Of a DNA stretch of 10,477 nt, positions 1-8,900 are shown piece by piece. The notes under the pieces were generated by a model. That model saw only the letters and a program-made list of their open reading frames with translations. It had not been told where the DNA came from and ran no database searches. How positions within the stretch are numbered: the stretch's first letter is position 1; every line of letters starts with the position of its first letter. This DNA comes from Deltaproteobacteria bacterium (GTDB lineage Bacteria > Myxococcota_A > UBA796): NCBI GenBank assembly GCA_002707085.1, contig PALY01000133.1, forward strand, positions 3,393-13,869, given 5' to 3'. Made by a program: the position numbers and the translations under genes.

Positions 1-1
1 A

Positions 2-301
2 GACCGAATCACAGACGCGCAAGCAAACAAAAGAACGCTTGCCGTTCGATTTGGTGCCAAGGCGGCCAGGTGGGAACACACCTTGACCATCTGCATTGCC
101 TACGTCGCAGTGGCCTTTGGTGTGTTGAATGAACTCGTCCCTACATCCTGGCTGCTGGTCATGCTGTCGATACCCATTGCGATCATCGAGATTCGGGCGG
201 TATGGAAAAAGGATGGTACCGATCTAAATCCACACTTGGGGGGTGCTGCCCGCCTTGAGATGGTGTTTGCTCTCCTTGTCTGCATCGGGTGTGTATTGTG
301 A
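2..301 (+). CDS. menA: 1,4-dihydroxy-2-naphthoate polyprenyltransferase, C-terminal part (5' end outside window)
   Basis: This is the last ~99 codons of an integral membrane prenyltransferase that transfers a polyprenyl chain to DHNA and releases CO2, giving demethylmenaquinone. The frame is open from the first bases of the window and stops with TGA at 299-301. The visible part begins with DRITDAQANKRTLAVRFG, which fits the second Asp-rich (D-x-x-x-D) motif of the UbiA/MenA family and its typical KRTLAVR-G continuation. Three hydrophobic stretches follow (around LTICIAYVAVAFGVL, SWLLVMLSIPIAIIEI and MVFALLVCIGCVL). The LNPHLGGAARLEMVFALL segment resembles the C-terminal 'LNP-L--TA+L---F-LL' of MenA. 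The next gene, menC, overlaps its stop by four bases, and menC and menE downstream strongly favour MenA over other UbiA-family enzymes. The N-terminal half, with the first Asp-rich motif, is not visible. Confidence 0.9.
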   Translation, partial: DRITDAQANKRTLAVRFGAKAARWEHTLTICIAYVAVAFGVLNELVPTSWLLVMLSIPIAIIEIRAVWKKDGTDLNPHLGGAARLEMVFALLVCIGCVL

Positions 302-1329
302 TCACCTTGCACCCCTTCACCCTTCCTTTGAGACAAGCATTTCAGTCGTCCTTGGGCACCTTTCAGCAAAGACAAGGCCTACTCGTACGTGTAGAGGCAG
401 ATGGATTTGTTGGGTATGGCGAAGCGTCCCCACTCCCTGGGCTTAGCAAAGAGAGCATAGAAGAGTTGCACGCAGACCTCTTGCCTCTCGCGGCCACCGA
501 TCCTCCTGTGGGGCTACAGCCCAGCGAAATCGACGATTGGGTATCTTCGAAAGCACAAACCGCATCGGGTCGCCACGGCTTGGCAACCGCACTGCTCGAC
601 CGCTCGGCTCGAAAAAGAGGCATTCCTTTGTGCCAGATCCTGCACCCGAGACCCATGGCAGAAGTGCCAATCTCTCATTTGTACACAGACGAATCCGTAC
701 TGTTTCACGCCACCATGCTGGGTGTTCAAACCGTCAAAGTGAAGGTGGGAATCCTTCCACTGGACAAAGAAATAGAACGAATCCGTATGATTCGTTCTGT
801 GATTGGCCCGGACGTGGCCATTCGTCTCGATGCAAATGGTGCTTGGACCGAAGAAGAAGCTCGGGCAGCACTGACCCAACTCGCTCCCTTCCGCATCACA
901 GCCATCGAAGAGCCTGTTCAAAATCGAGATCTGGAAGCGATGAGCCGACTGCGTTCAACCGGTGTTGCAATTGCAGCGGACGAAAGTGTCCGAAACGTCG
1001 ACGAACTCCACAAGATCATCTCTGCGAACGCAGCAGATATTATCGTGATCAAGCCCATGCTGATTGGCTCTCCCATCACCGCAGTTCACATGATGCATTC
1101 TGCAGCCAAAGCAGGATTGGACGTCTTTGTTACCACCACCATCGACGCTGCAGTGGGTCGATTAACCGCACTCCACATCGCAGCGGCGGGGCCGCGAGAA
1201 CAGATGCGTTCATGCGGCCTAAATACGGGTGGTTGGCTGCAGTCTGACAATGCCGACACACCGGAAATGGCAGGCTCTCATGTCAATGTACCCACAAGCC
1301 CAGGACTGGCCGTGGAGCCAAGCCTGTGA
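298..1329 (+). CDS. menC: o-succinylbenzoate synthase (enolase superfamily)
   Basis: It dehydrates SHCHC to o-succinylbenzoate in cytoplasmic menaquinone synthesis. Numbered from GTG 298 (343 residues), the enolase-superfamily barrel signature is complete. The K-x-K pair is at K147/K149 in VKVKVG. Metal ligands are D178 in RLDANGAW, E204/E205 in AIEEPV and D228 in AADES. The second catalytic Lys is K252 in IVIKPM. The RLDANGAW and IKPMLIGSP wording is typical of MenC rather than of muconate-lactonising or dipeptide-epimerase relatives. The N-terminal capping domain has the usual GYGEASPLPGLS loop. I chose GTG 298 because it makes a GTGA overlap with the menA stop, exactly like the next junction. 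GTG 289 is in frame and would add three residues. No strong ribosome binding site is seen, which fits translational coupling to menA. The length is normal for the family. Confidence 0.94.
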   Translation: MITLHPFTLPLRQAFQSSLGTFQQRQGLLVRVEADGFVGYGEASPLPGLSKESIEELHADLLPLAATDPPVGLQPSEIDDWVSSKAQTASGRHGLATALLDRSARKRGIPLCQILHPRPMAEVPISHLYTDESVLFHATMLGVQTVKVKVGILPLDKEIERIRMIRSVIGPDVAIRLDANGAWTEEEARAALTQLAPFRITAIEEPVQNRDLEAMSRLRSTGVAIAADESVRNVDELHKIISANAADIIVIKPMLIGSPITAVHMMHSAAKAGLDVFVTTTIDAAVGRLTALHIAAAGPREQMRSCGLNTGGWLQSDNADTPEMAGSHVNVPTSPGLAVEPSL

Positions 1330-2564
1330 TCGCTTTGGAGTTTGGCAAAGAACGGTGGTCAGGCATTGACTTTCATAGACAAATAGAGGGCGCAGTCGCG
1401 GATCTGCTGAACCGATCAACAGGATCCAATCACATCGAATTTATCGATGCACACAGCACACCTGAGACGGTTTGGCGTGTGCATGCGTGCAGGAAAACAG
1501 ACACCCAATGTGTCATCATTCCTCCACAATCCACCGCAGAACAGCGGGAACACATCCGTACCCTTGCAGAAACCACCATCCAGCAAGGCGATCATCCAGC
1601 TTGGTTATGGATTCCCACTTCGGGGACAACAGGAAGCCCACGACTCATCGGTCTTTCAAGCGTTCAACTGCAGTCGAGCGCAAACGCCAGCCAAGCACGT
1701 TTGGGGCATCAGGACAGCGATCGGTGGTTGTGCTGTCTGCCACTGCACCACATCGGTGGTTTATCCATCGCACTGAGGACGTTTCAGTACGAAACCACAA
1801 TGGTTCTACACCCTCACTTTTCTGCGGCTGAAGTCTCTGATGCCATCGATGGTGAAAGCATCACTCAAGTTTCTATGGTGCCCACCATGCTGAAACGAGT
1901 CTTGGATCATCGTCAAAACCGGGCCTTTCCACCCCACCTGCGTTTCATTCTTTTGGGCGGTGCCCCTGCTTCGCCAGCGTTGATCGATCGGTGCAGATCT
2001 CTAAGGGCGCCGGTTGCAATCACCTGGGGAATGACTGAAACAGCATCGCAAGTCGCAACGCGTTCACCCGGGGACCTTCGGGGTGATCCAGACGTCGGAC
2101 TACCATTGCCGGGCATGAAGGTGACCGTGCAACAAGGCCGATTGGTCGTTCAAGGCCCCATTGCACCCGGTGGCGAATGCACCACATCTGATCGTGGCTC
2201 TGTAGACGATCAGGGAAGAGTGACTGTGTATGGTCGAGGAACAGACCTGATCATCTCGGGTGGTGAAAACATCGACCCAAGCAGCATCGAAAGAGCCATC
2301 GAACTTCATCCCAACGTGGAAGAATGTGCAGTGGTTGGGAGAGCCAGTGAAGAATGGGGAGAGCGCCCCATTGCTTTCGTCGTTGGTACACCCACCCAAA
2401 ACTTGTCCGAATGGATCGCAGACAAACTCCAAAAGTTTCAACAGCCAGATGACTTCATTTGGATAGACGCGCTGCCCAGGACTTCGATGGGCAAACTTGA
2501 TCGGGCAACTTTAGTCAATAAGGCCCAAGTCTCTCATCGCGTCAGTAAAGGCAGCGGGGACTGA
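1326..2564 (+). CDS. menE: o-succinylbenzoate-CoA ligase
   Basis: An acyl-adenylate-forming enzyme that activates o-succinylbenzoate with ATP and CoA to OSB-CoA, the substrate of MenB. The 412 residues carry the ANL-superfamily motifs in order: the phosphate loop TSGTTGSPR (98-106), LLGGAP (209-214), the adenine/acyl-binding WGMTETA (234-240), a T-S-D ribose-binding site near 287-289, the hinge GRGTD (303-307), SGGENIDPSSIE (311-322), and the adenylation Lys K390 in PRTSMGKLDR. At 412 residues it is shorter than many MenE proteins, mainly at the N-terminus and in spacer loops, but no catalytic motif is missing. The GTG start overlaps the menC stop as GTGA, and GGAG at 1314-1317 lies eight bases upstream as a ribosome binding site. 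The final 18 codons, including the stop, are antisense to the end of the thioesterase gene. Confidence 0.94.
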   Translation: MIALEFGKERWSGIDFHRQIEGAVADLLNRSTGSNHIEFIDAHSTPETVWRVHACRKTDTQCVIIPPQSTAEQREHIRTLAETTIQQGDHPAWLWIPTSGTTGSPRLIGLSSVQLQSSANASQARLGHQDSDRWLCCLPLHHIGGLSIALRTFQYETTMVLHPHFSAAEVSDAIDGESITQVSMVPTMLKRVLDHRQNRAFPPHLRFILLGGAPASPALIDRCRSLRAPVAITWGMTETASQVATRSPGDLRGDPDVGLPLPGMKVTVQQGRLVVQGPIAPGGECTTSDRGSVDDQGRVTVYGRGTDLIISGGENIDPSSIERAIELHPNVEECAVVGRASEEWGERPIAFVVGTPTQNLSEWIADKLQKFQQPDDFIWIDALPRTSMGKLDRATLVNKAQVSHRVSKGSGD

Positions 2565-2924
2565 ACGGGCTTTGAATTCAGTCAGCTCTACGAAAGCATG
2601 TCGGAGCTGTACTTTGGTTCTTACGACGCCATCAGCATCTACCATTCGATATCGAAAGGACACACTGCCTGCGGTCAGGTCGTCAATCTCTGCTTCCACC
2701 CGCACGGCCTCTCCAAGTCTCCAAGGACGCCGATAGTCCGCTTCAGAATGAACCAAAGGCATGCCCCACTCCCCCTCGGAAAAAATCTTTTCCAGAGGAA
2801 TGCCTGCCTTTCGCATCAAGCTTTCGTAGGTCTCGTGAGCCAGTTCAAAGAAACGGCTGAAATACATGACACCAGCCGCATCTACATGCCCAAACTGAAT
2901 TCGAGTTTCGTAGACGTAAGGCAC
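2511..2924 (-). CDS. menI: hotdog-fold acyl-CoA thioesterase, probable 1,4-dihydroxy-2-naphthoyl-CoA hydrolase
   Basis: A 137-residue 4HBT-type hotdog protein. The active-site region is H-V-D15-A-A-G-V-M-Y-F at the start of the long helix, followed by FFELAHETYESLMRKAGI. The D-A-A-G-V-x-Y-F form with a following H-E-x-Y-E is what I recall of DHNA-CoA thioesterases from cyanobacteria and plants, and D15 is the expected catalytic Asp. The position beside menA-menC-menE supports hydrolysis of DHNA-CoA to DHNA, the step between MenB and MenA. A generic acyl-CoA thioesterase (YbgC-like) remains possible. The start is GTG; the next ATG (M20) would lose the catalytic Asp. It begins two bases after the stop of the giant lipoprotein gene (TAATCGTG), with only a weak GACGAG as ribosome binding site, so re-initiation is likely. 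Its 3' end overlaps menE tail to tail by 54 bases. Confidence 0.82.
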   Translation of the reverse strand: MPYVYETRIQFGHVDAAGVMYFSRFFELAHETYESLMRKAGIPLEKIFSEGEWGMPLVHSEADYRRPWRLGEAVRVEAEIDDLTAGSVSFRYRMVDADGVVRTKVQLRHAFVELTEFKARSVPAAFTDAMRDLGLID

Positions 2925-2926
2925 GA

Positions 2927-5900
2927 TTACTCGTCGTGGAAAATAGACGGGGAGATGAAGAGATAGGTCTTGCCTTCATCCGAATCGATACTGTCGTGCA
3001 GATACGCACCTATCAGAAGATCACTCAGCCCATCACCATCGAAGTCACCATCGCCAGCCACGGAATACCCACTTGAGTCGGCAACATTTTCACCCGTAAA
3101 GGTGTAATCGGCTGTGTCCAAGGTGAAGGAACCACCCTCATCGGGGATCGAAATTCCGAGGACCAGATACGTCCGACCCGCAGCAGAACCACCCGAGTCA
3201 TGGGCATATGCGGCCACAAGAATGTCTCCGCGGCCATCTGAGTCGACATCACCGGCCCCCTCCACATCATGACCCACACGATCACCGGCCGCTTCTCCAC
3301 CCAATGTGACCCAACTTTCATCCAAGTTGTGTCCACGGAAAATCCCGAGGTCACCACCGCTGATGACGAACGCCGCTCCTGAGTTGGAACCAAAGGTGTC
3401 GACACCTTTCGCTCCAATCACGAAATCGTCGTAGCCATCTTTGTCTACATCTCCGAGTGCAGAGAGAGCATGTCCCGATAAATCATTGGCGTTTTGTCCA
3501 TTGAACAGGTGATCGGCCTCGGACCCAAGGGCATGCGAGGTGTCATCAATGGAGCCAGCCAAGAACAGATAGCTTCGGCCAGCCCTGGACTCACCACCCA
3601 CATCGTTTGAAGGCGCTCCCACCAATAGATCCGCCAGACCATCTCCATCTACGTCTCCGGCTGTAGTGGCACGAAGCCCGACTTCATCACCCGGAGATTC
3701 AGCTGTAAATTGTACGCTCGCGTCATCCTCCACCCAAAGAGTATCTCCAGCCACCGCCAGATCCTCACCCCAGAACAAGTAGGTGACACCGCGGCCACCA
3801 GAAGCATTGGGGGCGCCCATCAGAACATCCGGTATTCCGTCGCCATCCACGTCTCCGGCTGACTCTACAGAATGGCCCAGTTGACCATAGTTGGGGCCTT
3901 CAAAGATGATGCCTGCTTCCGTATCAACGCTTGGAATGAATGGAGATCCGTACACAGACACTGAGCCACCCAACATCAGATATGCTCGACCATTTGGTCG
4001 GCTGGTGTCAGGGTCTTCGTACAATGGCTCCCCAATCAAGAAGTCATCCAACCCATCGCCGTCCACATCTCCAGCAGAAGCAATGGCACGACTTTGGACA
4101 TAGCCACCAAGGTTGTTTCCTTCTGCGGTTCCCGTCCAGGCAATACCAACGTCATTGAGTGGAATCGTAGTTTCGGAACCCATGTCCGCGGCTCGCACCA
4201 AATACACTTTTCCTGCAGATGTGTAGGCATCGTCATTATCTGGGGCCGCCACCAAGATGTCGCTTCTGCCGTCAGCATCGACATCACCAGCCCAAGCCAC
4301 CGTACGACCAGAATAATCTTTGCTGTCTTCACCGATGATGAATCGGTCGGCATCTGCAAGAGATGTATCTACGGTCTCCCACCCTTCGAAGATGGCTTGA
4401 ACCGTCACAGAGTCCGTTCCAGCTTCACCCAAATCGTCACCATCATTGGCACGAACGAGGCACGTCCAAACTTCATACGCTTTGATGTTTGTCCGATAAA
4501 CACCATCTCCTGTGAGTGTTGTGGTCATGTCACCCATGACTTCAAACTCATCGCGTTTCCACGTGACCTCATACGAGAAGGAGTCCCCATCGATGTCCGA
4601 GGAGCCACTGTCCACCACACACAACAAATCGTCCTGCCCTGTGACTGGATCGATCGGTGAAGCCGTTACCGTTGGCGCAGATGGAGGTGTGTTCTGAATC
4701 TCGATCGTTTCTGAAGTCGTTGGATCACCGGCATCTTCGCCATCAAACAGCACCACTTCCACATAGACCCTATCGCCTTTGTCAAAGTAGATCTCGCCAT
4801 TCAACACCGGTGAAGTGGAAACCAGAATGTCGTTTACATACCAATCGTAGGAAACAATGACCTCGTCCCCATCCGCATCCGAGGTTGTCACTGTAGCCAC
4901 CAAGGTATCGGTGGTATCGGCCCCATCGGGCGTCAATTCAATCAAGTCAACGACAGGCAGACTGTTGGAGATGTACACCGTATTGGAGTCTGTGTAGTCA
5001 CCTTCATCGAGCCCATCATCCGCATTTACAGCACAACGAACCTCTTGGCCTTTATCAAAATAAGCGGAACTCAATGACGAACTTGGCCACTCCATTTCTT
5101 CATCATCTATCCACCATCTGTAGCGGTGAACAAAGAACGTTCCACCATCCAGGTCTGTCGTCGCTCCCGGAGTGCAAGTCAGCACATCGCCTTCATAGGC
5201 GGGGTCTGGACTCAATGTGACCTCTTCGACCACCGGAGGCGCATTTTCAATGGTTACCCATTGATTCCATTCTGCACCTTCGTGCATGCCATCGAATGGA
5301 ACGACCCGACACCGGACTTCATCGCCAGGTACAAATGTGGATTCCAACTCAAAGTCGGTTCCAACCGTTTCGCCCTCGTGGTACCACCTGACCCACGTAG
5401 AGTCTGGGTCACCATCGGCATCGTAGTAGCCTTCCCAAGTACAGGTCAGCGTGCTGTTCTTGTACGCGGGTGATGGTGTAATCGTGACACCGGTAATGGA
5501 TGGAATTGACGGTGAAATGCTTCCATAGCCCGTGACTGTATTGCCGGTATCTGTGCCGTCAAAGGCCGTGACCGAACAGGAGATATCGTCCAACTCGTCT
5601 GCAGTTCCACCCGACAACACAGGGCCGGTGGCAACCGGAGAACCTTCTACTCTCCAGACAACTGTAGACGCGTCCGTTTCGCCATCGGCATCTTCATACC
5701 CTTCCCAAACGCAGGTCAGATCGTTGTTCCGGTACAGCGGTTCTGGAATGATGCTGGCCGACACCACAGTGGGCGCTGTGTTGTCCACAGAAACAGAGCC
5801 AGAAACAGGAATCCCTGAACTCTCACCATCCGATGGGGTCACCACACATTCCACGATGTCTTCGTGTACAAATCCGCCAATAAGCTCGGTGCCAGAACCA

Positions 5901-8900
5901 ACGGGTACACCGTTTACGTTCCAAACTGGAAGCGACATGTCGGCATCACCTTCCGGATCGGAGTACCCAGACCAACTGCATGTCAGGGTATCCGCAGCCA
6001 CCGGTGTATACGGAACCACTGTGACGGACATAATGGTCGGTGGTGCATTCACGACTTCCACGACCCGACTGACCGGTTCACCTTCACCCAAACCATCGTA
6101 TGGGGTGACCGTACAACCCAGTTCATCACCGGACAAAAACCCGCCCGTGATGGTTCGGTCTGTCGATACTTCCACACCATTAACAGTCCAGGTGACCAAT
6201 GAAATGTCCGCGTGTCCATCCGCATCATCGTACCCAAGCCAGTCGCAAGTGACCGTGTCCCCTGTTTTGGGCGCCACAGGCGTGAGCAGTACCGCAGACA
6301 CACTGGGGGCGGTGTTTTGAATCTCGAGTTCGCCCGACACCGTATCGCCTGAATCGGTTCCATCTGATGGTGTGACCAAGCAATGGACCATCTGTCCACC
6401 GACAAAACCGGAACTCAGTGTAGGACCAGTACCGACTTCAACACCATCAACGAACCACACCATGGTGGACTCATCAGAACCACCGTCTACGTCATAGAAT
6501 AAATCGTAGTCGCATGTAAGGGTCGAATCGACCGTTGCATCCACTGGGGTGATGTTCACACCTTCAACGATTGGAGGCGTATTGTCGATGGATACTGTTG
6601 CAACCACAGCATCACCCGAATCCCAGCCATCCGAAGGAATAACGGTACAGGACACCACGTCCTCGTACACATATCCACCCGTGAGGACCGGTCCGATTCC
6701 AGCAAAAAGACCATTAATGGCCCAACTCGCCATTGAGGCGTCCGCATCACCATCGGCATCGTAGTAGCCATCCCAGCTGCACAGCAGTTCGTCGGATGCG
6801 ACGGCGGGATCGGGTGTGATGGTGACATCGCCAATGGTTGGCAGGGTGTTCTCAATGGTCACAGAATCAGAGACCGGGGCGCCATAATCGTAGCCATCGT
6901 AAGGAGTGACCGTACAAACAACATCATCTCCGGCACCAAATCCACCGACCAACTCAGCCTCTATCGATGCCAACTCACCATTGATGGTCCATTCAATGGA
7001 CACAGTCTCTGGGTGACCATCTGGGTCAACCATTTCTCCCCAAACACAAGTCAACGGGGTTGCGGCAGTGGCCGGATCGGGACCTGCCAAGACCCATGGA
7101 ATGACCGGAATCGTGTTCTCTATGGTCACACTCGTGGTGACGGATGGACCCGTGTCATGGCCATCAAAAGGCGTCAGTGTACATTGGACGACATCACCAC
7201 CGGCGAAGCTTCCAGCCAGTGTTGGGGATGTTCCTGCTTCGACTCCATTGACCGTCCACAAGCGGGTAGAGAGGTCTTCATCTCTTGAATCTGGGTCGGT
7301 ATACACTTCGGCTTCACATGTAAGCGTGTTCAACACCGTCGCCGGAGATGGGCTGATCACCGCCGCAGAAGCTGATGGTGGCGTGTTCACGATGGTGATG
7401 GAGGTCGCCAGTTCCGTACCACTCGCGGTCCCATCAAATGCGGTCACCGTACATGTGACCAAATCACCACCGGAAAACATCGACGACAAAGTGGAGCCAG
7501 TACTGACCGACTCGCCATTGACCGACCATTCAACACGAGAAAGGTCTGCGTCTCCGTCCAAATCATACCAACCGGTCCACGAACAGCTCAGTGTATCGGT
7601 AGAAAGGGCTCCACTTGGCGTGATTTCAACACCCGAAATCGTGGGAGAGGTGTTTGAGACCACGGTGTTCGCATCGACGACCTCGCCCTCATCTTCACCG
7701 TCAGATGGGGTGACCAGACATGTGATTAAATCGCCTCCTGAAAAACCACCGTCCAGGGTCCAGCCCTCACCGGCAAACTCACCATTTATCTGCCACGAGA
7801 AGGTGGAAAGGTCAGGTTCTTCTTCACCATCTGGGTCATAAAAGCCATCGTATGAACAACTCAACACATCGCCTGTGGAGACCACTTCAGGTGAAATGGA
7901 TACTTCTGCAACACTCGGCGCTGAGTTGGAAATAAGGCGAATCGAAGATGCCGTTTCCGGTCCCCAGTCCGTACCGTCCCATGGAGTCGCAGCACAACTG
8001 ACCGCATCGCCCTTCTGGTGGAAGGTACTTGGCAACACCGCAGATGTTTCCGCGGATGTCGACCCATTGACTTGCCAGGTGTAGCTGTACGACAGCTCAT
8101 CCCCATCGGGTTCAATAGACAAGCCCAATGCACAGGTCAGATCATCATCTGTTCTGGACGGATCGGGGTCCACAATAAGATCGGAAATCACAGGTGCTGT
8201 GTTGCGAATAATGGTGGAATCGTGTCCAGCAAAGCCATCACTCAATGAGTCCGCCGGGGTCACCATCACTCGCCATTCTTCATCCCGCAGTGTCGCAGAA
8301 GCAGACAAACGCGAGTCGGTCATTTCGGGAACCAACTCACCGTCGCGATACCAAGTGTAGGAGTACGTGATTGGATCGCCATCGGGGTCGACACTATCCT
8401 CGGTCACACATGCAAACAGATCATCCGTAGTAAACAGGTCCACACCCGCACACTCAGCATCCGCAATGGACGTGATTTGAACTGTGGGGGCTGATGGCAG
8501 TTCATTGACGATAAAGTTCACAACTTCAGTAGAGAACAATCCGCCCATGTCGGTGGCTGTGACCGTCATGCTTTGAGGCCCTGGACTGAGCGTATCAATC
8601 ACGAACTCAACTTCACCGGTAGAATCAGCGCCTTGTTCGGAGAACACGCCATCCAATGAACTTGACCACTCTAGGCCAATGGAGTCGGGGCTATCTTCAC
8701 CATCCACGACAGTCGCTTCGATGGGGAGAGGCAGCCCGTAGCCATACACGCCCCCCTCTTCGGGCGATGTAACAATCACATCAGGTGGTTCACCCACTGT
8801 CAGCATGATGAAGTCTGAACAGCGGCCGCCCACTTCATCTTCAACCTGCATTGTCACCACATGGGTTGCGAGCCGCATGCCGGTAACGGGCAAAATGGTC

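Noticed and set aside
537..1247. Open frame of 236 codons in another frame within menC
   Set aside because: Its composition is rich in Arg, Ser and His with no recognisable fold, while the overlapping menC frame carries all catalytic motifs.
4094..4660. Plus-strand open frame of 188 codons opposite the propeller/last Ig repeat boundary
   Set aside because: No family resemblance. The minus-strand frame is clearly the coding one through this region.
5532..6320. Long open frame of 262 codons on the plus strand inside the giant gene
   Set aside because: It is antisense to the Ig-like repeats. Its apparent internal repetition (A-S-P-S-x-S-S-Y-P-S) is the reverse reading of the repeated acidic loops, and it has no independent domain or ribosome binding site.
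7068..7841. Another long plus-strand open frame (257 codons) with serine-rich repeats
   Set aside because: Same explanation: a mirror of the coding repeats on the minus strand, caused by their codon bias.
4388..8485. Regularly spaced similar segments that might suggest a CRISPR array or satellite DNA
   Set aside because: The period is about 267 bases, the similarity is at protein level, and the reading frame is open throughout. This is a coding domain array.
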